A stretch of 64,000 nucleotides of DNA from Pyrus communis (GCF_963583255.1 NC_084806.1:20874317-20938316), one strand, 5' to 3'; shown: positions 12,129-24,795, counted from the stretch's first letter. The notes: generated by a model from the letters alone, not told the origin. A program made the numbers and translations.

Positions 12129-15100
12129 TCACTCCAAGATGGAACCTATGGCATGCAAGGGAAGCTCTTCCACAACATGCTCCACGAAGTTCTCATAGTA
12201 TGGCTTCAATCTATGTCCGTTCACCTTGAATTCGTGGCCACTTTTTAAACTTTGGACTTGGACTGCACCATGAGGAAAAACATTAGTAACAACAAGAGGT
12301 CCAATCCATTTAGAACGTAACTTACCAGGGAATAACCGAAGTCTTGAATCAAAAAGCAACACTTTCTGCCCCTTGGAGAACGTTTTGGTACGAAGCATCT
12401 TATCATGATAAGCCTTCGTCTTGTCCTTGTAGATGCGAGCATTCTTGTAAGCTTCATTCCTAATCTCCTCAAGTTCATCTAATTGGAGCTTCCTATGAAC
12501 TCCAACAGCGTCTATGTCCATATTGAAGGTTTTCACAGCCCAATGCGCCTTGTGCTCTAACTCAACGGGCAAATGACATGGCTTACCATAGATAAGCCGA
12601 AAAGGTGACATGCCAAGGGGAGTTTTGTAAGCCGTACAATAAGCCCACAATGCATCATCCAAGCGCAAACTCCAATCTCTTCTTAAGGGTCCCACGGTTT
12701 TCTCTAGGACTTGTTTGATCTCCCTATTTGAAACCTCAGCTTGCCCATTAGTTTGAGGGTGATAAGGTGTTGAAACCTTATGCATAACGTTGTACTTCTT
12801 GAGCAAAGCTTCAATGGTGCGGTTACAAAAATGAGAACCCCCATCACTAATTAAAACTCGTGGCATCCCAAACCTAGCAAAAATATTAGATTTCACAAAA
12901 TCTGCAACAACCTTAGAATCGTTAGTACGGGTGGCTTTGGCTTCCACCCATTTGGAAACATAATCGACAGCTAGCAAGATATAAGTGAAACCAAAAGATG
13001 GAGGAAAGGGGCCCATGAAATCGATACCCCAAACATCAAAAATTTCCACAAATGAGAGAGATTGCTGCAGCATTTGGTCCTTAGGTCCTATGTTCCCGGT
13101 TCTTTGACACTTATCACATGTTAAACAAAACATTTTAGCATCTTTAAAGAGATTAGGCCAATAAAATCCATATTGTAACACCTTTAGGGCTATCATTTGG
13201 GTGCCAAAATGTCCCCCGCATGCATAAGTATGGCAGAATGTAGGAATGGAATTAATTTCAGATTCGGGCACACATCTACGCACAATCTGATCTGGGCAGA
13301 ATTTCCACAAATATGGATCATCCCAAACATAAAAACGTGCATCATGAACAAGTTTATCACGTTGGAACTTACTTAGGGTATGAGGAACTTGCTTAGACAC
13401 CAAGAAATTGACCAAATCGGCATACCAAGGGGTTCTTACCTCAATGGACAGAAGTTGCTCATCCGGGAATGTTTCTAAGATGGGAATGGATTCCTCTTTA
13501 CCCACCATTCGGCTAAGGTGGTCAGCCACCACGTTTTCACATCCTTTCTTATCTCGAATTTTGAGATCAAACTCTTGGAGTAGGAGCATCCAACGAATGA
13601 GTCTTGGCTTGGCTTCCTTCTTGGTGAAAAGATACCTCAAAGCTGCATGGTCAGTGAAAACAATGACTTTAGTACCAAGAAGATATGATCTAAACTTATC
13701 TAATGCAAATACAATAGCCAAGTGTTCTTTTTCGGTTGTAAAATAATTTAGTTGTGCATCATTCAACGTCCGTGAGGCATAGTATATGACATGCGGCCTT
13801 TTGTCCTTCCTTTGCCCTAAAACAGCCCCTAAAGCATAATCAGAGGCGTCACATATCAACTCAAATGGGAGACTCCAATCAGGGGGAGCAATGATTGCTG
13901 CCGTGGTCAACAACTCCTTGAGTTGATTGAATGAAGCCGTGCACTCCTTGGTGAATTCAAACGCCACTTCTTTTTGTAGGAGACGGCAAAGAGGTTGTGC
14001 AACTTTTGAGAAGTCTTTGATAAACCTACGATAGAATCCTGCGTGGCCAAGAAAAGAACGAACCTCTCTAACCGAAGTTGGAGAGGGTAAGTGACGTACA
14101 AGTTCTATTTTAGATTTGTCTACTTCAATGCCATTTTCAGAGATGATGTGACCTAAAACTATGCCTTGTTTAACCATGAAATGACACTTTTCCCAATTAA
14201 GAACAAGGTTAGTTTCAACACAACATTTTAGAATCAAACTAAGATTATGCAAGCAACCATCAAAAGAATCACCAAAGACGCTAAAATCCTCCATAAAAAC
14301 TTCAATGATTTTCTCAACATAATCAGAAAATATACTCATCATGCATCTTTGAAACGTAGCAGGTGCATTACATAAACCAAAAGGCATGCGACGATATGCA
14401 AATGTACCAAAAGGGCATGTGAAAGTGGTTTTTTCTTGGTCCTCGGGTGCTATGACAATTTGATTATAACCAGAGTAACCATCAAGAAAACAATAGAAAG
14501 CATAACCCACTAACCTTTCGAGCATTTGGTGAATGAACGACAATGGGAAATGGTCTTTCCTTGTGGTGGCATTTAGCTTCCTATAGTCGATGCACACCCT
14601 TCAACCAGTTTGAATACGCGTAGGAACAAGCTCATTTTCGGCATTTTCAACCACAGTCACTCCAGATTTCTTTGGAACGCATTGCACGGGCGAAACCCAC
14701 CTGCTATCAGAAATAGGATAAATCACTCCACAATCAAGTAATTTGATTACCTCTTTCTTCACTACTTCCATCATCGGAGGGTTGAGACGGCGTTGAGCCT
14801 CTCGAGATGTTTTGGACCCCTCCTCTAGAAGTATGCGATGCATGCACATAGTAGGGCTAATTCCCTTTATGTCGGCCAAAGTCCATCCAATTGCCGTTTT
14901 GTACTCTTTAAGCACTCGCACCAATTTGATCTCCTCTTGTGCCGTGAGTGAGGATGAGATGATGACAGGCAATGTCTCATCCTCTCCCAAGAACACGTAC
15001 TTCAAATGACTAGGCAACGGCTTGAGTTCAAGTGTAGGTGGCTGCACAACTAAGGGAAGCATTTTATTAGCCGAAACTGAACTTAAAATAGAGTCCAAAA

Positions 15101-17707
15101 ACTTACCTGAATGTGATGGCAATGACTCGAGGGCAGCCACCATCTTAATCATATCTTCACTAGGGGGCACGGCCAAGGATTCCCCATGCATGCCGTGGGG
15201 TTCCTTGGTGGTTATTTCAATGTTTTGCATGTCCCTCCCTTGTGCAATGACCAATTCAAGTGCATCGTCCTTCAAATTGTCTAAATAGTCCTGCGCCAAA
15301 GAGTCAATTATATCAATAGCAAAACACGAATGATTCTCACTAGGGTACTTCATAGAATCAGAAAGATTGAAATTAATAACTTCCCCATCAAATTCCATGG
15401 TCAAATTGCCATTAAATACGTCAATCTTCGTCCGAGCCGTTTTCATGAATGGCCTTCCAAGGAGGATGGGCAATGAGGGGGTATGTTCGGATTCATCCAT
15501 TTCAAGCACATAGAAATCCACCGGAAAGACTAAGTGATTGACCTGCACTAACACATCTTCCAAAACTCCCTTTGGATAAGCATTAGATCTATCGGCGCAT
15601 TGTATAATAACACCATCATTTTTCAATGCTCCTAGATTCATAGATGAATAAATTGAATATGGCATGACATTTATTGATGCACCTAAATCTAACATGGCAG
15701 ATTCAAAACGAGTATTACCAATGACACATGGAATTGTAAAACTACCCGGATCCTTGCATTTAGGGGGTAGTTTTCTTTGCAAGATGGCGGAGACATTTTC
15801 ACCCACCTTGACAACCTCCTTGGTCAAAATCTTCCTCTTATTAGTGCAAAGTTCCTTCAAGAACTTGGCATACCTCGGGACTTGCTTGATTGCATCCAAA
15901 AGAGGGATATTGACTTGAACTTTCCGAAACGTCTCGAGAATGTCCTTTTCGGCTTCCTCTTTCTTTGTTTGCATGAACCTACTAGGAAAAGGCACATTCG
16001 AAGGAAAAACATTTGTAGGAATTGAACTTAACATGTTTTTACCTTTATTGGACAGATTGGGTGATTTAGGGCCACTAGAAGCTTGCGGCAAAGGGGGATC
16101 CTCCTTTGCCGTGGGTTTGGTTGTTTCCCCTTCTTCAAAATGCAGTTGTTCATCCTCTTTGTGACCTGTTTTTGATGAAGAACCTGCCCCCACTTCTTTT
16201 CCGCTTCTCAACACTATGGCTTTGGCCGATTCGAATCCACCTTTCGGATTTACTTGCGTTGAACTTGGTAACTTACCTTGTTCTCTACTAAATTGCCCTA
16301 TGAATTCAACCATTTGTCCCACTTGTCTCTTCAAATCCGTCACTTCTCGAGCTTGATTTTGTACCTCATTGGCGTAATTTTGCATGTCCTTGGCTTGTTT
16401 TTCTTGCCCCTGCGCCAATGTAGTTAGTAATTGAATAACTTGAGAATTATCAAAAGACGAACCTGAGTTGTTTTGGGATGATGGTGGTTGGTTAGATTGG
16501 TATGGCCGTGGGAACCAAGGGGGGTTTTGTTGAAATCCCCTTTGTCGTGCAGATTGTTGGGGCTCTCTCCACTTGAAATTAGGTTGATCTCTCCATCCGG
16601 GGTTGTAGGTGTTGGAGTATAGATCATGTTTGGGTTGGTTTTGGCCTTGGAAACCTATGGCATTGGCAGATTCCCATCCTCCATTCTCTATCAGCTGTGG
16701 GCATGTCTCGGATGGATGCCCTTGCATTAAACACACTTGGTTTTCTAGTTGTTTTGACCCCTTGACAACCTGAGACACGAGAGAAGTAAGATTAGCCAAT
16801 TGTGATTGGATGTCAGAAATTGCACTTACCTCATTCACACTTTGTTGCCGTGGCCCCTCTCTTTGTCCAACACCTTCATATTGTTGAGCGTTGTGTGCTC
16901 GGTTGGCAATTAGAGCTTTGGCATCCACTAGAGTCTTGTCCACTAATGCACCACCCGCCGAAGCATCTAGCATTTGACGTTCCATGGGAAGGAGTCCCTC
17001 GTAGAAATATTGAATGAGCAGCTCCTCCTTCATTTGGTGCTGTGGACATGAAGCAACAAGTGATTTAAAACGTTCATAATAAGATGGAAACGACTCACCT
17101 TGATTTTGTTGGATGCCACTAATTCGTTTCCTCAAGAGAATGATCTTTGCAGTGGGAAAGAATTTCTCTAAGAATGCACGTTTAATACTTTCCCAAGAAT
17201 TGACAGTTCCAGGGGACAATTCAAACAACCAATTTTTGGCCTTGTCCATAAGTGAGAATGGAAAGGCCTTCATCTTCAAAATACTCCCATCCACGTTGAT
17301 GGGTGTCATACTTGAGCAAACTACTTCAAATTCCTTAAGATGTTTGTTAGGATCTTCCATGGACAGCCCATGGAATTTAGGAATATGATGTAATAAACTA
17401 GACTTAAGTTCAAATTCTTCCGTCTTACCTTCAGCTGTCGTGGGGTATTGTATGCATAAAGGAACGACATTGCCCATACCTGAGGCAGAGAGCTCTTTGA
17501 TGGTTCGATTGTCCACGGCCATGGTTTGTACTTCCTCCACAACCTGTGCCGTGGCTTCTCCTTCCTCACCTCCTTCGCCAAACTCGGATGTAGAGCAGAA
17601 GACGGTGGATTAGGATTTTGTTGATGCTTTTTCTTCCTTAAGGTCCGCTCAAAATCGTCGTCAAAGTCAAGGATATGCTCACTAACAGGTTTTGAACTCC
17701 TAGTCAT
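12129..17707 (-). pseudogene. B gag-pol polyprotein (Athila-like), broken
   Basis: Complete-length gag-pol of an Athila-like element. The start is the ATG at 17707 (MTRSSKPVSEHILDFDDDFE). A one-base indel near 17595-17625 moves the frame; from there it stays open to a TGA at 14598-14600 (Trp position, TG-stop-RVCIDY), then to the final stop near 12129. Parts in order: capsid; a zinc-knuckle remnant near 16720 (VCLMQGHPSETC) lacking the first Cys; protease with D-L-G-A-S near 15685 and G-R-P-F-M near 15440; RT from about 14760, with the catalytic motif F-M-E-D at 14286-14297 instead of the usual F-M-D-D; RNase H (CDASDYALG near 13850, TDHAALR near 13650); integrase with an H-H-C-C zinc domain (13240-13095), D,D,E residues near 13020, 12850 and 12733, and a C-terminal domain with GQKVLLF. 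Single frame for gag and pol is usual in this lineage. Confidence 0.93.
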
Positions 17708-17810
17708 AAACTAGGACCCTAGAAACAAAAACAAAAACAAGGTCAGTAACTAAAACGAAAATATATGAAAAAGAAATAAAAGAAATAACGAGGGATTAGC
17801 AAAGTTGCTA

Positions 17811-17829
17811 ATCCCCGACAACGGCGACA
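17811..17829 (-). other. Primer binding site of B (degenerate tRNA-Asp)
   Basis: Minus-strand TGTCGCCGTTGTCGGGGAT, two mismatches from the tRNA-Asp complement seen intact in G and H. Located 5 bases from the LTR at 17835. The third-position mismatch is close to the tRNA 3' end and could weaken priming. Confidence 0.85.
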
Positions 17830-17834
17830 AAATT

Positions 17835-19928
17835 TGATGCGAAAATAGTTAAGCACACAAATTAACCCTCTTGTTGTCAAATTGTAGTAAGGATGCAAGT
17901 AGGGATCGTTCTAGACCGGGGATTAGGAGGGCTTGCTAAAACCTCTAAACTGACTCAAAAAAATAAAAACAAAGTTAAAAACGTTCACAAATACTCAAAG
18001 GACTCAAAACAGGTTCAAAAGACTCAAAACTGCCTAAAAACACTAAATAGGCAGTTTCTGACCTTAAACACAAGTTTGGACGAATTTAAGGTTATGGTTT
18101 GATTCAAAACACTTTAAAACACAAATTAAATAGATTCTAAACAATATAGAACAAGAAAGTAAAGGGGGGTTTTGATTTGACGAAAATTGAAATAACAAAA
18201 CAAAGTATAGAACTAGGCAGATTGTAAAACGAATTTTTGGAAACAAGATGATGGATGGATTAGTTAGAGGTCCATTCTCCACACATGACACATTTATATA
18301 TGAATCGATTTTCCAATTGCTTTTCATTAACCATGATGCTCAACACCCCAAGCCGTGGACAACACTTTTCTAACTATCAGATTTCCTTAAGTCATTGAAT
18401 TGGATGATGCATGCGACAATTCAAATCATTCTCCAACGGTCCTCAACATGAATGCATAGAAGAGATACAGTGAGAGATCATTATGCTCTATGAGAATCAT
18501 AAGTGTTGACGAGGCAATTGTAACTATGAATGCATGATACTCTTGCCAAGAATTCAATTAACGTGGTTGTGACTAGCAACCTTCACTACTCATGTTTATA
18601 AACTTGTGACGATTAGGTGAAACTCGTTTATAAACTAGCATCGAGTTTATGCATGAAGACTAAGTATGCATCCCTAATCAACATACAAAAACAAGTTTTT
18701 AATAAACAGATAATTGAATTGCAATCACAACTTAACAAATCACAATTGGAAGAAATCAAATCATATGTCAAACATGTTCATGGCTTCAAACTTTCCCCTA
18801 ACTAATTAGGGGTTTAGCCACTCATGATTACAGCAAACTTAGAAAGTAATAGCAAAGTAAACATTGAAAACAAGAATGAAGTACACCTAAAACACTCCAA
18901 TCTGCAAGCATGAAACGTTTTAGGCCTCCTTCCTCTCCTAGTTGCTGCGGCACAAGGGGTTATGGTGAGTTTTGGGGATTATGGATGATATAGAATGATG
19001 TGTTTAGGATAGGGATGGATGTAGGGGACAGCAAGGGTTGTTTTTGGGTAGAAAGTATGAAGAATGGTGAAGTATGGATGTGTTAGAGGGAGGGGATGAA
19101 TTTCTGGCGTGAATGGTGAATGAATGAATGTTTTGTGGCTGCAACAAGGAGGTTTATTAATAGGATTTCAGGAATTAAAACCCTAGGTTATTTTGGTAAT
19201 CAGAAATTAAGTCAAAGACTCTAGAAATAGGAAAGAATCCTCCCCCTTGCACGGCAAGGAAGAGGAAGGGTCCAAGGAAGTGCACGACAAGGGTTTTCAG
19301 AAATAGGTAAGTGTTTAATTCCCTAAATCAATTCTAAGAATCAGGAATTAAGTTAAATCCCTTTAGAATAGGTAATTGAAATCAGGAATTAGGGGAAAAA
19401 GGCTAAGTCTTGCGGCACAAGGGAGGAAAAGAAAGGGAAAGTGCCAAACTTGCAGATTTTGGGAGAAAAGGAATGTATAGGTTCGGCTAAGGCTTTTAAG
19501 AAAGGGATTGTGGCATAATCTTGCAGATTTTGGGAGAGAAGAGGAAGGTAAGGTGCGGCACATGTCTAGGGCTTCTAGAACATGTGATTTAGGCAACCAC
19601 ATTATTTGGAAACTTGCATAATTGGAAACCTTTCAAGAATAGAAACTCCCCATAATGGAAACTAGTTTCCAATTCTTGATTCCTCCTTCTTCCTTCGATT
19701 CTAGGCTCACTTGGTCTTCAATTTCGTCCAATGCTTTGGCTCCAAGTATAAGCTATCCATCCTTAGCCCAAAAGTGCCCCAAAAGGCTCCAAAATGCACT
19801 TCTTTGCTCCTTTAGCCCTTAGAACCTGGAAACATACGAAAATGGCTTAAAAGACTTAAAGAACTAAGAAATAACAACGTATATGCACAAGAACAAGCCA
19901 ACTAAGTCGCCTAAATATGCTCCTATCA
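17835..19928 (-). repeat. B 5' LTR (2094 bp)
   Basis: LTR upstream of the primer site on the minus strand, ends TGATAGGAGC...CGCATCA. Pair of 8036-10133; about 20 single-base differences plus one 4-base indel by eye. Confidence 0.93.
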
Positions 19929-19933
19929 ATTTT

Positions 19934-21583
19934 CTGACTACACTCCCTACACTAGGTATATGTGAGGAGATTGATGTAAACATGTAGATGAACACTCACA
20001 TATGTTATAACAAGGAAAGCATTTTCTGGAATTATTAACATGTATATATATGATCTCATGAATGGAATGCCACTACTTAGACGCGAGAACTAGAGATATC
20101 ATATGCTCAAACCCATTAACTCCACATATTGAAACACATAACAATCAAGATAGAAGTCAAAGGGTTGTAACGAGGCTAGGGTAGTGGCTAACAACGAAAG
20201 GTGAAGGATAAACAAACATTCTTAAAGCAATAGTGAGCAAAGTATTGAATTAGGCACTTAGAATTCCCTTTAGAACGCAGAAGTCAACTTTGAACACCTA
20301 AGGGGAAGTCACACAACACTTAGGGCCATATTCAAACTTTTTGGACCCTTTCTTCAACAATCACACTTGTGAGTTCAGTCTCACTTATTCTCACTCCTTT
20401 TCTTTCTTTTCTTCTTCTTTTTCTTCTTTTTCACAATTTTTTTTTTCCTTTTCGTTTTTTTTTTTCCTTTCTTTTTCTCGTGCCTCTTTTGAGACTTTGG
20501 CACACACACACTCACAAAATCCCTTCCCCCACACTTGTTTTCTGCACAAATGTCACTCAAAAGGAATTCCTTCTAAGTTATGCTCCACTATACTTCAAGA
20601 ACAAGGGTATGGAAAGTCCTATTCTAGGCTAGGTAAGGATGATGTGGTTAACAAGAAAATAGGCTAAACAAGGCTCAAGGGGGTTTAAACCTATAATACA
20701 AATGACAAGGGTGGATTCGGCTATTTGGCTATGGTGGTGACTACTACACAACTTCATCTTGTTATTTGTTATGCTAATCAATTTCATGCTTTGAATAAAA
20801 CGGGTATGAGTTCTAGTATTTGGAACTATAGTGATGAAACGCATTCTAAGTAGCAACCAAGCAAAGAATAATGAGATCATGCAACGACTTTAGAAAACAA
20901 GAATGCACATATTAATAACTCTCCAAATAAACGTTTAGGCTTAAGTCTCTCAGGGATGTAGCGTTTGTTTGAGTTCCTTCCTTCAAGCATGTTACAAAAA
21001 CTGATTTTATCCTTTGTGATTACATGTGAATTCGTAAACTATAACTACAACCAAGCATAACCCACGGAGCAAATCAAACTTCCCTCATTGTTTGTAACTC
21101 TCTTTAACAGTCATGCATTAAAAACCAAATCCTCATCATTGTGTTGGAAGGTACCCTAAGACACACAAACACACAAAACACAACTCTTTTTGGCTTTTTC
21201 AAAACACTTTTTTCGATTTTTTTTTCAAATTTTCGGATTTTTACTTCAAAACACACTAAAACAGCTTAAAACGCACTAAAAACACTTAAAAACAGTAAGA
21301 GACAACATTAGAAGTGATAGGTGATAGAAACATGTTTACCCCCTCACACTTAAATCAAACATTGTCCTCAATGTTTCACACAAAGACTCAAATAAAAGCA
21401 AACAAATAATACGCAACTAAGCATAATAAGACAAACAGCAAGGAGAAGGGTTTAGAAACGCAAATCTGGGTTTGGAGTGGAAGTTCCATCTTCTCCTTGG
21501 CAAATACATGGGTTGCCTCCCACGAAGCGCTTGCTTTAACGTTTTCCAGCCGGACGATACCTCCGTTTAATCTTCAATAAGGC
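19934..21583 (-). other. A 3' noncoding region, pol-proximal part
   Basis: Continuation of the spacer cut by B. It holds a GTGTGGGGG copy (minus, near 20526-20536), the hairpin AAACATTGAGGACAATGTTT at 21357-21376 next to a shorter G tract (21340-21351), and the conserved post-stop block with GGGAGGCAACCCA at about 21510-21554. Pyrimidine-rich stretches at 20390-20490 create meaningless reading frames. No gene. Confidence 0.75.
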
Positions 21584-22843
21584 TCACGGCATGCTTCTCG
21601 AAGTGCTTATAGTATGGCTCAATGAATGGGAGAGGATAGTGATCCTCCCTAATTGTGGTGTTTTGGTTCCTAAAGTCCATGTAAATGCTCCCACCACCTT
21701 GAAATCAATTGGGTACCTGCACCAAAGAAGGTAACAACCTATTAGTTGAAATGGGAATTGGAATTGGGGTTGGAGACTTACAAACATATTGTGATGGAGG
21801 CTCAAAAGTGGCAGCCCTATCAACAATGTCACTATGGCTAATCTCGGCCAAATGGATGGTTTTAGGGCAACCACTCCAATTCCCTCTTTAATGGTGGTTC
21901 TTGATGCATCCTTCTTGATAGGTGTGGATTGTTCCTGCCCTATATCCTTATGCACATCAATGGCAAAACAAGAACGAACATCATTAGGCTTCTTAATAGA
22001 GTCATAGACATTGAATTTAATTATATCACCACCAAACTCCATTGTTAATACTCCCTTGGCCACATCAATCTTTGTTTGAGCTGTTTTCATGAATGGTCTT
22101 CCTAGTAGGAGTGGCAAGGGTGGAGAATGAACCGAGTCTTCCATTTCGAGCACGTAGAAATCCGCCGGAAAGATTAAATGATTGACCTGCACTAAAACAT
22201 CTTCCAAAACACCCTTTGGATAGGCATTAGATCTATCGACCAATTGAATAATCACACCATCATTTTTTAACTCACCTAGGTTCATAGATGCATAAATTGA
22301 GTACGGCATGACATTAATAGATGCACCTAAGTCTAGCATGGCATGTTCAAAACGATTATTGCCAATAACACAAGGAATTGTAAAACTCCCCGGATCTTTG
22401 CATTTAGGGGGCATTTTACGTTGCAAGATGGCTGAGACATTTTCACTTACCTTTACAACCTCTTTGTTCGAAATTCTCTTCCTAGTAGTGCAAAGTTCTT
22501 TTAAAAACTTAGCATACCTTGGAACTTGCTTAATTGCATCCAAAAGTGGTATATTGACTTGTACTTTTCTAAATGTCTCCAAAATGTCCTTTTCAGCCTC
22601 CTCCTTCTTCGATTGTATGAATCTACGAGGAAAGGGTGCATTTGGAGGAATAACATTAGAAATAATCGAATTTGGAACCTCCTTACCCATGGAAGCTGAA
22701 TGGGGTTGTTTGGGTGGCTATGGCATGGGTGATGTTACCCTTGCCGTGGCTTGCTCTTGCTCCCCCTCCTCGAATTGCAACTTTTCGTCCTCCGTTGGGG
22801 CTGAATTAGAGGGTTGTGAAGCCGTTCCAACTTGTTTGCCACT
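21584..22843 (-). pseudogene. A Gag C-terminus and protease fragment, with RT-to-integrase deletion
   Basis: Starts abruptly at 22843 inside the Gag tail and runs through K-E-V-P-N-S into the aspartic protease, with D-L-G-A-S near 22330 and G-R-P-F-M near 22090. Shortly after the protease the frame degenerates. In another frame, at about 21720-21570, the first RT residues (T-I-R-E-D-H-Y-P-L-P-F-I) are joined directly to the last integrase residues (E-P-Y-Y-K-H-F-E-K-H) and a stop. So RT, RNase H and integrase were removed in one deletion. Comparison with B implies roughly 2.5-3 kb lost. The first 295 bases duplicate gag sequence at 3724-4018. Confidence 0.85.
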
Positions 22844-22845
22844 CC

Positions 22846-23259
22846 TTTTTAGGTCCACTTGCAACTAGGATTAAGGTGGAATAAGATTAGGTTAGGATAA
22901 GATAGGATGAGAAAAGTTTTTGGATAATGTTGGATAAGGTTTTAGATATGGTTTTGGATAGGGTTTCTTGTTTTGATCTACTTCCTTATCCACTTTGTCT
23001 TGAGCTTAGTTCCTTCCTCTTCTCATCATATTTCTAGCCTCTTGAACTCCAAATTCGTCCATCCATATTGGCCCATATGCAAGCTATCCACATATTGCCC
23101 AAAACTGCACCAAATTGCATCAAAATGCACTTTCTTGATACTTTAACCCATAGGACCTACAAACACACGAAATTGAGTTGTAATACGACATTAACTAAAA
23201 AATAATAGCACAAATGCACAAGAATAAGCTAGTTAAGTCGCCTAAATATGCTCCTATCA
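22846..23259 (-). repeat. A outer LTR fragment (TG terminus side)
   Basis: Matches 7324-7742 of the complete LTR with about 3-4% differences by eye. It ends with CTCCTATCA at the TSD GAACC (23260-23264). On its inner side it jumps into the Gag tail at 22843-22846 with one or two unassigned bases. Confidence 0.85.
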
Positions 23260-23264
23260 GAACC

Positions 23265-24794
23265 ACCTAAAGTGGTCTGTACGACAAGCCTGGGTGTAAT
23301 ATATATATATACGTTCAAGTGTTACGATCACGTGAAGGCTGGGCGAATAATCGCGGGTCACTTACGAGTCGGAACCACCTAGAGTGGTCTGTACGACAGG
23401 ACTGTGCACCTAACTTGGATCCAAGTTGAGCGTGTGGTGCGGGAGGTGAACATCACGTGAAGGACTGTGCCCAACTCTGGGCGGGAGCACTGACACCGAG
23501 GGTGCAGGTTATGAGCTCTCTATGCATCTCAAATCACTACTGAATGTAAACATAAATCACAACTCACCTGGCACTTACCTGTGCGTCCGCAGAACCAAAT
23601 ATACATATATATATAAACAATTAACAATGCATAAACAACGACAAACTATAGGCATGGCATATAAACAATTAAACGTTCTAATTCAATTTCTAGGAAAATA
23701 TAAGTATATACGGAAAACTAAAAGCCCACTCATTGGTATGTGGAAGGGTCGTAACCCCCTGCCTCGAGTGACCACGCTCGTCCTCGGGATAGGTATCACT
23801 TATATGCGAAACAACTATAAAAATGTTAATTTTAAAGCACATAACCAATCTTAAGAAATAACTTCTCATACAATGCTCAAATGGGCTGTATGAATACACC
23901 AACGTGATCTACTCAACCTCAGGAACATCCCCAAATTTTTAGAAAAATTTTTCACCGCCGCACGCGCCCCCACGTGCCGGCCACGCGCAGGCACGTGCCT
24001 GGCATGCTGACGACATCAATTAACGCCGTCAGGAATATTCTGTTAACTTTAACAGATTCCGTCAACGGCGTTAGAAATATTTCGTCCAAACTGACGGAAT
24101 ATTCCGTCGTCTTCTCCGGCGAGGCTCTGCCGCCGTCGCCGGCGCCGAAAAATCGGGAAAATTTCAAATCGTGATATCTTCTTCGTTTTTCAACCAAATT
24201 TCACAAAATTGATACCAAATTGAAGCTTACAACGAGAGGAAAAAAATCATACCACTTTCAAGTGCTAAAATCCACGAAATCTCACCGGAAAAATACCCCA
24301 ACTCCAACCAACCTCAAAACTCACGATCCCGACGTCCAAAACCTTCAAACGAACCACCCCGAGCCTCCTAAGGACCTCACCAAGCTTCCTACAAGCTTGA
24401 AATTCCCAAAAACATAAGAATTTACGTGTGCATGAACAGTACCAAAAATCGGGTATCCCAAGTTCGACGTGAAAACGAAGGTATCCTTACCTAAAATGGG
24501 TATGGTTGGACTCTAATGGACCTCACGAGCATGGATATGTACTTTGTTTCTTCGATATGTGAAGATTTGGGTGGTTTTGGAGTGTGTCCGTACACATAGG
24601 TATGAAAATGGGAAAGGAAATGGCACGAGATGCGTGTAGGGATAGAGGAAAGGGTGAAGGGAAGGTGTGGGGGAAAATGTGTGGTGCAAAACCAGCCACA
24701 CCAAGCTCAAAACAACTGTAAAGCGTAAAAATCACACTAGGGGCAAAATCGTCTTTTCGCGTGTACGTTTTAAAATTTTCGGAACGGGCTGTCA
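23265..24794 (-). repeat. Z 5' LTR, outer part
   Basis: Remaining 1530 bases of the Z LTR (total about 2.15 kb), ending CGGGCTGTCA on the plus strand. It holds hairpins ACCAC-ctaaa-GTGGT at 23262-23276 and ACCAC-ctaga-GTGGT at 23374-23388, each followed by CTGTACGAC, and a TA-rich microsatellite near 23296-23312. The stretch 23950-24140 is GC-rich. ORFs here are short and unconvincing. Confidence 0.85.
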
Positions 24795-24795
24795 C

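Larger units (their letters stand above)
8036..19928 (-). mobile_element. Element B: nearly full-length Athila-like Ty3/gypsy retrotransposon
   Basis: An 11,893-bp element with two LTRs (2098 and 2094 bp), a tRNA-Asp-type primer site, gag-protease-RT-RNase H-integrase in one long region, a 2-kb 3' noncoding region and a polypurine tract. It is flanked by ATTTT at 8031-8035 and 19929-19933, so it inserted whole into the 3' noncoding region of A. The two LTRs differ at about 20 positions by eye, near 1%, indicating a recent insertion. The Athila assignment rests on tRNA-Asp priming, long LTRs and the RT block [19 protein letters not shown] gag frameshift, a stop before RT, a changed RT catalytic motif and a zinc knuckle lacking its first Cys make it non-autonomous today. 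It is the best local reference for what A, C, G and H have lost. Confidence 0.93.
3184..23259 (-). mobile_element. Element A: rearranged Athila-like Ty3/gypsy element (outer LTR pieces, circularly permuted interior)
   Basis: Minus-strand Athila-like element inserted in the Z LTR, itself carrying element B at 8036-19928. With B removed, the order on the minus strand is: first 414 bases of an LTR (23259-22846); Gag C-terminus and protease (22843-21584); 3' noncoding region; polypurine tract; one complete LTR (7742-5632); tRNA-Asp primer site; Gag from its start (5495-3724); last 540 bases of an LTR (3723-3184). The outer pieces carry proper LTR ends and a perfect TSD, but both run abruptly into gag. 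About 295 bases of gag are present on both sides, roughly 2-3% diverged by eye. Reverse transcriptase, RNase H and nearly all of integrase are gone. It is a defective derivative; see findings for an origin by re-insertion of a circular form. Confidence 0.8.
1..24794 (-). mobile_element. Element Z: Ty3/gypsy chromovirus (Tekay/Del-like), 5' end only, interrupted by A
   Basis: LTR retrotransposon read on the minus strand; its pol end and 3' LTR lie left of the window. Order on the minus strand: 5' LTR (24794-23265 and 3183-2567), a tRNA-Met(i)-type primer site, gag, protease and the start of reverse transcriptase running off at base 1. The LTR begins and ends with TGACA/TGTCA on the plus strand. 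Z sits inside the + strand pol of element C: Athila RNase H sequence starts directly after the LTR, and CAATC at 24795-24799 would be one copy of the 5-bp target duplication. The Tekay/Del assignment rests on the Gag/protease style and primer site. The chromodomain integrase that would confirm it is not in the window. Three in-frame stops make it non-autonomous. Confidence 0.85.
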
